A DNA stretch of 64,000 bases, from the NCBI GenBank assembly GCA_958295665.1, contig OY282560.1:44144333-44208332 (forward strand), in the 5' to 3' direction. Each line of letters begins with the position of its first letter. The stretch's first letter is position 1. This DNA is from Tipula vernalis. Lineage: Eukaryota > Arthropoda > Insecta > Diptera > Tipulidae. A program made the translations under genes and the position numbers. The notes under the pieces are model-generated. The model ran no database searches and had not been told where the DNA came from. It worked only from the letters and a program-made list of their open reading frames with translations. Below are positions 1 through 12,779 of this stretch, in pieces.

Positions 1-3000
1 AACTTGACCATATGCCAGTCTACTTGATCAATCTTATTTAATTGTGATGAACTATACTATACTTCACAAAATTTCGAATTTTTAATAAATTTATTAGTTT
101 TATAAATTGTTGTATCTCCGATCACAGAGATGTCCACAAGGTCTGGCCTATATTTTTGGTTAACTTGACCATATGCTAGTCTACGTGGTCAATCTTATTC
201 AATTGTGATGAACTATACTATACTTCACAGAATTTAGAAATTTTAATAATTTTATTAGTTTTATAAATTTTTGTATCTCTGATCACAGAGATGTCCACAA
301 GGTCTGGCCTATATTTTTGGATAACTTGACCATATGCCAGTCTACTTGATCAATCTTATTTAATTGTGATGAACTATACTATACTTCACAAAATTTCGAA
401 TTTTTAATAAATTTATTAGTTTTATAAATTGTTGTATCTCCGATCACAGAGATGTCCACAAGGTCTGGCCTATATTTTTGGTTAACTTGACCATATGCTA
501 GTCTACGTGGTCAATCTTATTCAATTGTGATGAACTATACTATACTTCACAGAATTTAGAAATTTTAATAATTTTATTAGTTTTATAAATTGTTGTATCT
601 CTGATCACAGAAATGTCCACAAGGTCTGGCCTATATTTTTGGATAACTTGACCATATGCCAGTCTACTTGATCAATCTTATTTAATTGTGATGAACTATA
701 CTATACTTCACAGAATTTAGAAATTTTAATAATTTTATTAGTTTTATAAATTGTTGTATCTCCGGTCACAAAGATGTCCACAAGGTCTGGCCTATATTTT
801 TGGATAACTTGACCATATGCCAGTCTACGTGGTCAATCTTATTAAATTGTGATGAACTATACTATACTTCACAGAATTTAGAAGTTTTAATAATTTTATT
901 AGTTTTATAAATTGTTGTATCTCCGATCACGGAGATGTCCACAAGGTCTGGCCTATATTTTTGGATAACTTGACCATATGCCAGTCTACGTGGTCAATCT
1001 TATTCAATTGTGATGAACTATACTATACTTCACAGAATTTAGAAATTTTAATAATTTTATTAGTTTTATAAATTGTTGTATCTCTGATCACAGAGATGTC
1101 CACAAGGTCTGGCCTATATTTTTGGATAACTTGACCATATGCCAGTCTACTTGATCAATCTTATTTAATTGTGATGAACTATACTATACTTCACAGAATT
1201 TGGAATTTTTAATAATTTTATTGGTTTTATAAATTGTTGTATCTCCGATCACAGAGATGTCCACAAGGTCTTGCTTATATTTTCGGATAACTTGGCCATA
1301 TGCTAGTATACGTGGTCAATCTTATTCAATTGTGATGAACTATACTATACTTCACAGAATTTCGAATTTTTAATAATTTTATTGTTTTAAAACTTGTCTC
1401 TCCGATCACAGAGATGTCCACAAGGTCTGGCCTATATTTTCGGATAACTTGGCCATATGCCAGTCTACGTTAACAATTTTATTCAATTGTGATGAACTAT
1501 ACTATACTTCACAGAATTTCGAATATTTAATAGTTTTATTAGTTATATAAATTGTTGTATCTCCGATCACAGAGATGTCCACAAGGTCTGGCCTATATTT
1601 TTGGATAACTTGACCATATGCCAGTCTACGTGGTCAATCTTATTTAATTGTGATGAACTATACTATACTTCACAGAATTTAGAATTTTTAATAATTTTAT
1701 TGGTTTTAAAAATTGTTGTATCTCCAACTTGGCCATATGCCAGTATACGTGGTTAATCTTATTCAATTGTGATGAACTATACTATACTTCACAGAATTTC
1801 GAATTTTTAATAATTTTATTGTTTTAAAAATTGTATCTCCGATCACAGAGATGTCCACAAGGTCTGGCCTATATTTTTGGATAACTTGACCATATGCCAG
1901 TCTACGTGGTCAATCTTATTTAATTGTGATGAACTATACTTCACAGAATTTAGAAATTTTAATAATTTTATTAGTTTTATAAATTGTTGTATCTCTGATC
2001 ACAGAGATGTCCACAAGGTCTGGCCTATATTTTTGGATAACTTGACCATATGCTAGTCTACGTGGTCAATCTTATTCAATTGTGATGAACTATACTATAC
2101 TTCACAGAATTTAGAATTTTTAATAATTTTATTAGTTTTATAAATTTTTGTATCTCTGATCACAGAGATGTCCACAAGGTCTGGCCTATATTTTTGGATA
2201 ACTTGACCATATGCCAGTCTACGTGGTCAATCTTATTTAATTGTGATGAACTATACTATACTTCACAGAATTTAGAAATTTTAATAATTTTATTAGTTTT
2301 ATAAATTGTTGTATCTCTAATCACAGAGATGTCCACAAGGTCTGGCCTATATTTTTGGATAACTTGACCATATGCCAGTCTACTTGATCAATCTTATTTA
2401 ATTGTGATGAACTATACTATACTTCACAGAATTTAGAAGTTTTAATAATTTTATTAGTTTTATAAATTGTTGTATCTCCGATCACGGAGATGTCCACAAG
2501 GTCTGGCCTATATTTTTGGATAACTTGACCATATGCCAGTCTACGTGGTCAATCTTATTCAACTGTGATGAACTATACTATACTTCACAGAATTTAGAAT
2601 TTTTAATAATTTTATTAGTTTTATAAATTTTTGTATCTCCGATCACAGAGATGTCCACAAGGTCTGGCCTATATTTTCGGATAACTTGACCACATGCCAG
2701 TCTATGTGGCCAATCTTATTTAATTGTGATGAACTATACTATACTTCACAGAATTTAGAATTTTTAATAATTTTATTGGTTTTAAAAATGGTTGTATCTC
2801 CGATCACAGAGATGTCCACAAGGTCTTGCTTATATTTTCGGATAACTTGGCCATATGCCAGTATACATGGTCAATCTTATTCAATTGTGATGAACTATAC
2901 TATATTTCACAGAATTTCGAATTTTTAATAATTTTATTGTTTTCAAAATTGTATCTCCGATCACAGAGATGTCCACAAGGTCTTGCCTATATTTTCGGAT

Positions 3001-3140
3001 AACTTGACCATATGTCAGTCTACGTGGTTAATCTTATTTAATTGTGATGAACTATACTATACTTTACAGAATTTCGAATTTTTAATAATTTTATTGGTTT
3101 TAAAAATTGTTGTATCTCCGATCACACAGTTGTCCACAAA
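1..3140 (+). repeat. 161-bp satellite array, first orientation
   Basis: About 19.5 head-to-tail monomers of an AT-rich satellite fill this block. The repeated start AACTTGACCATATG recurs at 1, 162, 323, 484 and 645, which fixes the period at 161 bp. Neighbouring monomers differ mainly in GTCTACTTGATC versus GTCTACGTGGTC and in AATTTCGAA versus AATTTAGAA. One monomer near 1724 has lost about 42 bp (TATCTCC runs straight into AACTTGGCC), and one near 1930 has lost 5 bp in its ACTATACTATACTTC stretch. The short open frames here (for example 2686-2928) are chance reads through the repeat. The left edge of the array lies outside the window. Confidence 0.97.
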
Positions 3141-5262
3141 TTATTAAAAATTCTAAATTCTGGGAAGTATAGTATAGTTTATCACAATTCGATAAGACTG
3201 ACCATGTAGACTGGCATTTGGTCGAGTTATCCAAAAATATAGGCAAGACCTTGTGGACATCTCTGTGATCGGAGATACAACAATTTATAAAACCAATAAA
3301 ATTATTAAAAATTAGAAATTCTGTGAAGTATATTATAGTTCATCACAATCGAATAAGATTGACCACTGGCATATGGCTAAGTTATCCGAAAATATAAGCC
3401 AAACCTTGTGGACATCTCTGTCATCGGAGATACAACAATTTTTAGAACCAATAAAATTATCAAAAATTCGAAATTCTGTAAAGTATAGTATAGTTCATCA
3501 CAATTGAATAAGATTGACCACGTATACTGGCATCTGGTCTAATTATCTAAAAATATAGGCCATACCTTGTGGACATCTCTGTGATCAGAGATACAAAAAT
3601 TTATAAAACTAATAAAATTATTAAAAATTCGAAATTTTGTGAAGTATAGTATAGTTCATCACAATTGAATAAGATTGACCACGTATACTGGCATATGGTC
3701 AAGTTATCCAAAAATATAGGCCAGACCTTGTGGACATCTCTAAGATTGGAGATACAACAATTTTTAAAACCCATAAAATTATTAAAAATTAGAAATTCTG
3801 TAAAGTATAGTATAGTTCATCACAATTTATTAAGATTGACCACGTAGACTGGCATATGGTCAAGTTATCCAAAAATATAGGCCAGAACTTGTGGACATCT
3901 CTGTGATCGGAGATACAACAATTTATAAAACTAATAAAATTATTAAAAATTCGAAATTCTGTGAAGTATAGTATAGTTCATCACAATCGAATAAGATTGA
4001 CCACTGCCATATGGTCAAGTTATCCGAAAATATAAGCCAGACCTTGTGGACATCTCTGTCATCGGAGATACAACAATTTTTAGAACCAATAAATTTATCA
4101 AAAATTCGAAATTCTGTAAAGTATAGTATAGTTCATCACAATTGAATAAGATTGACCACGTAGACTGGCATATGGTCAAGTTATCCAAAAATATAGGCCA
4201 GACCTTGTGGACATCTCTGTGATCAGAGATACAACAATTTATAAAACTAATAAAATTATTGAAAAATCGAAATTCTGTGAAGTATAGTATAGTTCATCAC
4301 AATTGAATAATATTGACCACGTAGACTGGCATATGGCCAAGTTATCCGAAAATATAGGCCAGACCTTGTGGACATCTCTGGGATCGGAGATACAACAATT
4401 TATAAAACTAATAAAATTATTAAAAATTCTAAATTCTGTGAAGTATAGTATAGTTCATCACAATTGAATAAGATTGACCACGTATACTGGCATATCGTCA
4501 AGTTATTTAAAAATATAGGCAAGACCTTGTGGACATCTCTGAGATTGGAGATACAAAAATTTTTAAACCAATAAAATTATTAAAAATTCGAAATTCTGTG
4601 AAGTATAGTATAGTTCATCATAATTAAATAAGATTGTCCACGTAGACTGGCATATGGCCAAGTTATCCGAAAATATAGGCCAGACCTTGTGGACATCTCT
4701 GGGATCGGAGATACAACAATTTATAAAACTAATAAAATTATTAAAAATTCTAAATTCTGTGAAGTATAGTATAGTTCATCACAATTGAATAAGATTGACC
4801 ACGTATACTGGCATATCGTCAAGTTATTTAAAAATATAGGCAAGACCTTGTGGACATCTTTGAGATTGGAGATACAAAAATTTTTAAAACTAATAAAATT
4901 ATTAAAAATTCGAAATTCTGTGAAGTATAGTATAGTTCATCACAATTGAATAAGATTGACCACGTATACTGGCATATGGTCAAGTTATCCAAAAATATAG
5001 GCCAGACCTTGTGGACATCTCTGTGATCGGAGATACAATTTTTAAAACAATAAAATTATTAAAAATTCTAAATTCTGGGAAGTATAGTATAGTTCATCAC
5101 AATTAAATAAGATTGACCACGTAGACTGGCATATGGTCAAGTTATCCAAAAATATAGGCCGGACCTTGTGGACATCTCTGTGATCGGAGATACAATAATT
5201 TATAAAACTAATAAAATTATTAAAAATTCTAAATTCTGTGAAATATATTATAGTTCATCATA
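3140..5262 (-). repeat. 161-bp satellite array, opposite orientation
   Basis: The same monomer continues as its reverse complement for about 13 units, recognisable by CATATGGTCAAGTTATCC and GAAGTATAGTATAGTTCATC. The switch falls at 3139-3141: the forward unit stops just after TGTCCACAA and the reverse unit starts inside its TTATTAAAAATTC segment. The two arms therefore meet out of register and not as a mirror-perfect palindrome. Some neighbouring pairs recur almost unchanged about 321 bp apart (compare 4340-4560 with 4661-4880). Confidence 0.95.
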
Positions 5263-5480
5263 ATTTGATCGGCTTGGTGACATTGACCGCTATATGGCCT
5301 AGCTTTTCTAAGAAAAGTGCGGGGCCTTCGGGACATTTCCAGGATCGGCGCTAAATAATTATTTAAACCATCAAAATTCAGTCAACTTTTAAATTATCTG
5401 AAATATACTAATGTTCAACACAATTGGAAGCTTTTGGCTAACGATATAAACAGATGGGCCAGCTATCTGAAAAGGATGAA
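5263..5480 (-). repeat. decayed edge monomers of the satellite
   Basis: Past 5262 the satellite is still traceable but strongly diverged: a stretch with TTGACCGC, ATATGGCC, a G-rich segment, GGGACATTTCC and GGATCGGCG lines up with TTGACCACG, ATATGGTC, GGCCAGACC, TGGACATCTC and GATCGGAGA of the standard unit. A second, weaker copy may run to about 5480. Higher divergence at an array edge is common for satellites. Confidence 0.65.
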
Positions 5481-7890
5481 AAGAACCTGTTTTCTGATGA
5501 AAAGAATCGTGGTTTGGTGGTACTAAAAATCCAAAATTACAAAAAATTTAAATTTTCATGTAATTTAAATTCCAATTGGAAAATAGTTAATTTAACAGTG
5601 TAATTTTTTGTTATTTTTTATTTAGCATAAACTTCACACTCATCAAAATAGACATAGCGGCGCTTATAAAATTTATGATATACCATATTTCTAGGGCACA
5701 TAAACTTCTAAATTATTACATCTACACAACATACATATCATAAATCACAAAATCATTTTTTTTTTTCAAATTCCAAGATAACCCGCGTTATTCAAATATG
5801 ATAATGAAGGTAAAACAAAGTAACATAATAACATCCCATATTTCAATCGATCGAAGTATCTTTTGTCCACCATCCAAGATATTAATTACCTGAAATCTCC
5901 GATCATTAACGTGTCTACATACATATACATAGATAGTTTTTTAATTTGATTTTAAAGCGTAGCTACAATGTGCCTAGTATTCAACAAAGACAATTAAATA
6001 CCGCACGTTGTGCATCTTGAGAAATAAAGATTTAACGAGCATCTTTAAACTCAATTAGACAAAATTGCTACATGTTATACAATGTACATGCATTGGTGTA
6101 GAAACCGCATATTCACACATTTTTCAGTCAAATCATTAATTTTTATATATAGATAATAATAGAAATTAACCTTTTGTTTGGCTTGTCTAAAACCAATATA
6201 TACTCGATAGAATGTTAAGTTAGCATATTAAGACATTTTAGACAACAACACAATTTTTGAAACATCATCGTAATTATGTTTGTGATTAACCAAAAAAAAA
6301 AGTTTTTTTTTAAAACAACGTTTAAATTTTATTTCTGTTAAAAAATTCAATTAAGATTTTTTCTGTAAGATTAAAACCGATACTGAAATTAACACGTCGT
6401 ATTCACGGCATATAATGGAGTTATAAACAAACTAGTCATCAAATAAATATTTTTACACCCACTATCTATCTACATACGTATGTACTATATACAAAAAGGT
6501 ATTTAAGATTATATTAACACTGTGTACTTGGCAAATATTTTGCTTTTGCTTCATTATATTTAATCGCCAAACAATTATTGTGTAAATATGTAGATAATTA
6601 TCGACATTACCTTCGCCTTTGCGGTTTCTCGGGTAATAAATTTATTTTTAATAGAAGCTCTGAATCACATAGGGTATCTTAATCGATTTGCTGCGGAATT
6701 TTTTAGTCTATCAACATCAATTTTATATTGACGAGAGATTTTGTGCACTCTTGTTTTATTTAAGTTAATGACTCTTAAGATCGAAGTTAAATAGTGCAGA
6801 ATCAAAAAATTACCTTTTATTGGCCAGCGGTGGAACATTTATGTAGGACCGCTTATTTTAAAAACATAAAAATCTCGGTTTAAAAAATTAGAGCAAATTT
6901 TCTTTATCGACTTCAGTCGAGTTTCAGGAAGCCAAAGTTAAACGTCTTAGACATATCAGTTTTTATTAAAGGTTGAATTCAGCCAACATATCTTATTATT
7001 AATTCGAACCACCTGTTCAACCTTGGAATAAATGTGAAAACGGCAAAGTAAGCACCCACAGAAGTTGAAGCATTTCTATGCCAGAGGTGGCTCATAATTG
7101 TGAAAATGTTAAGAAATACTAATTTAAATGTGAACTCTTGCAAGATGCTAATCATAAACATAAAAGTACTTTGTTATTTTTCTTAACCAATTATGTGTAT
7201 GTAATTCATACACAATTCGTTCTTGTGGAAACCAATTAAAATTGGATTAAGATTCGTATATGAATATGATTTATGAGTACGTGCTGCTTCATCATATTTT
7301 TATAGTGATAATAGGTAAGGTCAATATTGCAGTGATTCTTAATGTAATTTCCGTGACATTTTGTAATTTTAAATGATTAGTCCTGCATTCAGGGGTACTA
7401 ACAAAATAACAATTAATATTTTTTTTTATTCTCAGATGCCAAATTTTCAATTTTTTCACACAAATGAATTAGACAATATTGATGAATCTGTTTTCATCAA
7501 ATGTTTTTATCACTAAACTAACATCAAACTATTCATAATAAGTTGTAGGCGTCTATATGAAGCAGAATTTTAAACAACATTTTCCTAAATTTATCTTAGT
7601 AATAGATAGATGAGAACGGCCATAACTTCGAGAAGTTTTAAAATAATTGGTTTTGTAAATAGTTTTGCTCGAAAATTTGAAAGAAAACTGGCCGAATGGT
7701 ATAGCTGACAGTGAAAGAGTACGCTGATTCAACGAGGAATACAGAACTGTGCTGTTTGTTCAAAATTTAGAAGTTTTCAACCGATCGAGATGCAGGTTAC
7801 AGAATTTATAAAATTCGAAAATTTTTACCAATTTTCAGAAAATTAATTGTTTTCAAAATTGTTCCAATTGAAGTTCAATTGTTCCAATTT
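5481..7890. other. AT-rich intergenic DNA, no gene recognised
   Basis: The stretch has poly-T and poly-A runs and no open frame with recognisable protein content. The part next to 7890 should hold the 3' untranslated end or LTR of the BEL/Pao relic, but I could not match it to the candidate LTR at 11990-12188. Confidence 0.6.
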
Positions 7891-7891
7891 T

Positions 7892-9229
7892 CTAAAGTGT
7901 AACCAATTTGGTAACTGGTCTTTTCAGTTCTCCTTTTTTAGTTTTTAACGTGACCACCCTTGTGAAACCGTAAAATCCAGGATGAAGTGCTATAACTCTT
8001 CCCAAGAGCCATTTGCTAACTGGTCATCTTTTATGATTACGATGTCGTTTAAGTTCAACGGCCTCGTTGGGTTGAACCACTTCGACTTTTGTTGTAATGA
8101 TGTGATATACTCTAAATACCAACGTTTCCAAAAATTTTGGTTCATATACTGCACCATTTGCCAACGTAATAAATGTGATGGCTTTAGCTGGCTAATATCG
8201 TATTCTGGCAATTTAGTAGATGCATGCCCAATGAGAAAATGCGACGGTGTAAGGGCATCTATTTATATGATTTTAATATGTTCCGAAGATTGTCGAATCA
8301 TATAATTAAATAAACAGAATTCTGTCTATTAGTCGGTTTCGTTGAATTACTTTTCGTAAATACTAATATACTTCTCGTGTTAATCGAAACACACTTAAAA
8401 TGGTCTAATCACCGGTAGCATATTAGATATTACATGAATTAATTAATATTCAACAAAAAATTAGTATTAGGCATCTATTTCTTCTGCTGACAGGACACAA
8501 AGTGGTCGAGAATTTAAAATGCTTTCAATTTCAGCTAATAATGTCATCATTTCTTCCATGGTCAGGATAGAATCTCCAATGACTCGACGCAAATGAAACT
8601 TCGTAGATTTAATTGCTGATTCCCATATACCACCAAAATGTGGTGCTCTTGGTGGAATGACTCGGCAGATTGCCCATTAGTTGGGTCCCACATGTAGCTT
8701 TATGTCGTGTGCACGGAACACATCTGTCTAATATTTTACGAATGACATTCCTGGCATTAGGAAACCAATATTGTTGTCGCGATGGGGCAAGTAATAACGA
8801 TGGTCCAGCATGCTTATGTTGTCTATGCATTTCTTCAAAGAATTAAAGCTGTTATTACTGATTTTGCTGATAATATAATCGGATGTTTAGTAGAAAATGA
8901 TACATCGCAATTCCCTAATCTTCCCCCGACTCGTAACACTCCAAACTCGTCAATAAATGGACTTAATGATTTTAGGCTACTAGATGGCTTAATTGGTCTA
9001 GATTTTTGTATATCTTGAATCTCCTGCCGAAAATGATTCCTTTGGTCGTACTTGCAAATATGAAACAGGGCTTCGTATAATTCGTTTCTGGTTATGAACT
9101 TGGATGTGATTTTCGCTACCTGTTGCTTTCTTGTACCTGCAATGAATCTGAGACAATATGCTACTGGTCGCTGTAGTTTGTGGAAGGACGAACATCTTTC
9201 AACTAAGGAGTCAAATTATATTAGGTTCC
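7892..9229 (-). pseudogene. BEL/Pao relic 1: integrase and C-terminal domain, core deleted
   Basis: At 8609-8830 lies the zinc-binding start (HAGPSLLLAPSRQQYW, then CVPCTRHKA and LMGNLP). At about 8657 the sequence jumps to PPRAPHFGGIWESAIKS, the segment holding the third catalytic residue (E). The first two catalytic Asp residues and the sequence between them are gone. Downstream are ESILNSRPL, then DALTPSHFLIGHA (near 8250), the LLRWQ...W motif of the DUF5641-like domain at 7990-8211, and the end GELKRPVTKLVTL with a stop at 7892-7894. Several frameshifts are present. Confidence 0.8.
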
Positions 9230-10249
9230 ATGGTTGATATATGAACAACAGTGTTTGTATTTAAATCAAAATTCGCATAATCTCTTGTTGGGGTGGCCAC
9301 AATTCCGTTGATTTTCGTAGCCACTTAGGTCCGGTCCACCACAACTGATTGAATTTGATTTCTTCTAGATGTACTCCCCGTGAAGCAATATCTGCGGGAT
9401 TTTGTTATGTTGGAACGTGTCTCCAGAGTTTTCAGTCATATGAAGACAACATCTCGGATGTTCGATTGGCAATAAATGTGGGCCAGCGCCGAGGGTGATC
9501 ACTTAGCCAGTCGAGCACAATTGTTTAATCGGTTCACAAAACCATTCTGTCTACCTTGATATTCGTTTCCCCTTTTTTACTACATTCATCAACTTAGACA
9601 ATAGAACTGCGCCGCATACGAGTAGTTCGAGTCGTGGAAGACTTTGCTGCTTAATTGGAGCTACCTTTGTTTTTACGGATATTAAACTTGTGTTTATTTC
9701 TCCCGTTTCCGAAGTTACCTTGTAGTAAATGACTGCAGCGTAAGCGAGCTGACTGGCATCACAAAACCCGTGCAATTCGATCGTTGACTTGGTATTTGTT
9801 TGTACGAACCGTGGAATTGAAATTTCTTCTATCATTGGAAGTGATGTTCAAATTTGTTCCCATTCGACCGCTTTTTCCTGTGGCAGTGGATCGTCCCAAT
9901 TCAAGTTTAATATCCAAAGTTGCTGGATAAAATTTTTAATTTTGATGCTGACCGGCGCGATCCAACCTAAGGGGTCAAATATGTTCCCTGCTTCTGAAAG
10001 TATGGTTCTTTTAATTACCTTTGGATTTTCTGGTAAAGCAACTCGAAATTTGAATATATTATCTGTGGGGTCGTACTGTAAACCTAAAATCTTTATTACT
10101 TTGTCCTTGATTGTATCGTCGATTGCTTTGATCTATTGTTCCTGATCTTAAATGGGATCTTTTATAACTTCAGGTGAATTCGACACCCATTTTCTAAGGG
10201 TGAATCCGTAGTTGGATAGAAAGTCTCGTATTGATGTCTTCAAATTATT
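9230..10249 (-). pseudogene. BEL/Pao relic 1: RT tail and Pao RNase H region, RT core deleted
   Basis: The piece opens with YGFTLRKWVSNSPEVI, which in intact elements lies just after the YVDD catalytic box. The box and the palm upstream of it are absent. Then follow GLQYDPTDNIFKFRV and NIFDPLGWIAPV, and at 9551-9835 the RNase H-like part with HGFCDASQLAYAA and a KTKVAPIKQQSLPRLELL motif. From 9550 to 9230 the similarity continues in broken frames. A deletion of a few hundred codons at about 10250 is the simplest explanation. Confidence 0.8.
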
Positions 10250-10779
10250 TGCGTCTTGATTTGTCGGTAATGTTTTCGGTAATGGCTCCTGCTACCACCC
10301 ATCTAAATATTGTATTTTGCAGCATCAGATTATCATGGAGATGCTTAAGTTCCCCAACGATTAAAATATTGAAGAACTTATCGACACCAATTAGTAAATC
10401 TACGTCATTTGCTCGGTAAAATTCTGGATCGGGCTAATAGTAAGTGCTTGAAGTTGGCGTACTGGAACTCGTCGGTATTGATATTGGGAAGCTTGGTTAT
10501 GCGCTTTAAAATGAATACCTTCGTTGATAAAATTTGCCCTGATGGTTATTTAATGGAAATGTGAGCCATTCCTTTGATAATACTAGCCTCTACTTGTCCC
10601 AGACCTTTAATTGACATTCGCCCATTTTGCCGTGGTAACCCTAAACGATAAAAACAAGATTGGGTTATAAAACTGACTTGTGAACCTGAATCAAGCAGTG
10701 CGCGGCATGGAATTGTTTGACCCGAAGCAGTGATTACTTCGGTTAGGTACGTAATATGTGTTGATCTCTATTACTCCCA
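10250..10779 (-). pseudogene. BEL/Pao relic 1: aspartic protease (DUF1758-like)
   Basis: The active-site motif LLDSGSQV reads on the minus strand with DSGS at 10681-10692. Downstream come an IDLLIGVDKFF-like segment and QNTIFRWVVAGAI, the usual C-terminal part of the BEL protease. The frame contains stops. The domain stops abruptly near 10250, where the sequence jumps to the end of the reverse transcriptase. Confidence 0.75.
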
Positions 10780-11975
10780 AAGTGACTTGTTAGTTCTTCT
10801 TGTTAGTTGTGTGATAGCTTCTCGATTTCTTCTAAGTGAACGAGAGTTTGATGTCGTCCCTTACACTTTAAGCATCGTCTTTTGGATGAACATTTGAAGA
10901 CTGGATGTGAATCATTTAAGCAGTTAAAGCACCGTCTTTGGCTCTTAACCACTTCTCGACGTTTTTGTATCTCCATTCTAAATTAAATACTGGGCATTGG
11001 TAAATGATATGGCCCTCAGATTGACAAACAGAACAATGTTGACTTTGTATTGCTATTTGAGTTTTAACAGGTGTTGGGTTATTTGATGGAACGGAACTTC
11101 GTTTACTCGAAATTCGAACAGAGTCTAGTGCATCACCTCGACGTAATAGGAAATTCAGCAAATCCTGAATAGTCGGAAAGTCCTTGTCAGCTGTCTTCTG
11201 TGCCCATAGATTCTTAGATTCATCGTCCAATTTGTTAATCATTATATAGATCAGCCATGGATCTCGATCTTCTCCATTTGGTCCCATCGCCTTCAAACCT
11301 CGCAACACTTCATCCGAAGTGTCCATTAATTGTTTGATGTATTGGCTCCTTGCATGACTAATAGATTGTTGTTCTAAAAATGATCGGATGAAAGCGTTCA
11401 TGGTATGTCGTTTACGATCATATCTCTGTCTTAATTTTTGTATGGCTTTGATGTAGTTGTAAAACTGAAGCGTCGCAATAGGCTAGCGGCTTCACCTCGA
11501 AGTAGGCCTTAAAGGTACTGAAATTTTTGTAGCGGTGACAGTAAAGCTGAATCATGTATTGACGCGACATACAAATCATGAAACTATTGCCACTCGGTAT
11601 AGTCACCCGAAAACACAGGTATGTTTAACTTTGGTAGCCTAATATCCGATCCTCCTTGCGTTGTTTTAGCTGGGTAGTCCATACTTGGATTCATATTGCA
11701 AGTTATAAGTCTGATCTTACGAATTGCTTGATTTAGTTCAGTAACTGCCTTGTAATAATTTTCCTCGTAATCTGGGTCGATTTCTAAATTTAAATCTAGC
11801 TCATACATGTGATTCTCTAGAATAGTGAATTCCTCCATTAGTTTATCCACTCGACAAAGTTTAGACTTGCACTCTTCGATTGACATATCACTAGCCTTCT
11901 TTAAACTATTTATGATGAAGGTTAACTTCCCTTGTTGGCTGCACGTTGTCGTTTTAAAGTGGCGAGGTCGGCCAT
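10780..11975 (-). pseudogene. BEL/Pao relic 1: Gag
   Basis: The frame opens with an ATG at 11973-11975 (MADLATLKRQRAANKG) and soon shifts by one base. The next piece (11584-11886) ends in the DUF1759 motif LPKLNIPVFSGDYTEW. The middle (11401-11584) keeps the SIHD and QKFQYLKAYFEG-like core in shifted frames, and 10916-11401 carries the rest. Zinc knuckles follow: CSVCQSEGHIIYQC (C-x2-C-x4-H-x4-C) near 11000 and CFNCLNDSHPVFKC near 10900. In BEL elements this protein forms the particle that packages the RNA. Several frameshifts make it a pseudogene. Confidence 0.85.
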
Positions 11976-11989
11976 CTTTGAGGTTATAT

Positions 11990-12188
11990 TACTGTACACT
12001 TTTATTGAAATTGATAATTTCGATATTATATTGAACATCTAATGCAAAATGCAAAAAAAACTTATTCTTAAATACACTAAAAATAAGCAAAAAAGTCTCG
12101 CAAACATCATTGTTGCCACCTGCGCATGGGTAAAAGAATGATAAAGCCGATAATGCAGTTTTCGAGACTGTTCTACAAGTAACCAACA
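11990..12188 (-). repeat. candidate 5' LTR of BEL/Pao relic 1
   Basis: On the minus strand the segment just upstream of the Gag ATG begins TGTTGGTTACTTGTAG, contains an AATAAA-like signal near its far end and finishes near GTGTACA, as expected of a short LTR. No clear primer-binding site follows and no second copy was found left of 7890, so this is tentative. Confidence 0.3.
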
Positions 12189-12779
12189 TGTCAAAATTAT
12201 TCAGTTTTTATAAAGTAAACAAAACAAGCCGATTGCCAAAACTAAATGTAAATTAGTTAATTAATTAATTAATTATTGCCAATCACTTTGTTCTAAATAC
12301 AAGTAAACAAGATAAATTGACATAATATAATTCCAAGATAAATGATTTTTTATAATTATACAACACAAATCATTTTATATAAAAATGATTTTATATTATT
12401 CTACTGTAGATTGACATCAGTGTCAACCCTTTGCTGGTCAGCTGTGGCTTAACAATACTAAAGATATTGATCGACTTATGATTTTACGAACAAGAGTTGT
12501 CAAAATTGCTATAAAATTAATTATAAAAATATATAAGTAAAACCATAATAAATCAATAAATATATCTACAAAATTACAGTCAAAAAATTAAAATAATTTG
12601 TGAAAAAATTTTCCATTACTATTTTGTAGACATATTAATTTTTTTATTATTGTTTTATTAATTAAATATTATTAATGGTAATATCATTATTTTTTAATTA
12701 TATATATATATATTCAATAAATTTAATTTTCAAATGAGAAGTTGTGACCCATGGTTTAGATAACATTTAAATTAAACTT
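12189..12779. other. AT-rich intergenic DNA
   Basis: No coding content was recognised. It contains short TTAATTAATTAATTAA-type and TATATA runs. Confidence 0.5.

Larger units (their letters stand above)
7892..11975 (-). mobile_element. BEL/Pao LTR retrotransposon relic 1
   Basis: A Gag-Pol reading of the BEL/Pao superfamily runs right to left: Gag (DUF1759-like plus zinc knuckles), a DSGS-type protease, the end of the reverse transcriptase with the Pao RNase H region, the integrase zinc-binding part, and the DUF5641-like C-terminal domain that ends in a stop at 7892-7894. The frame is broken many times, and the catalytic cores of both reverse transcriptase and integrase are missing, so it cannot move by itself. 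The coding remnant is about 4.1 kb, shorter than usual for BEL elements because of internal deletions. Exact element ends are unresolved. Confidence 0.9.

Noticed and set aside
2686..3847. Open frames inside the satellite (80 and 60 codons)
   Set aside because: They read across repeat monomers and contain the repeat itself, with no family signature.
1..5262. CRISPR-like array of repeats
   Set aside because: Units are contiguous 161-bp monomers with no unique spacers, in an animal genome.
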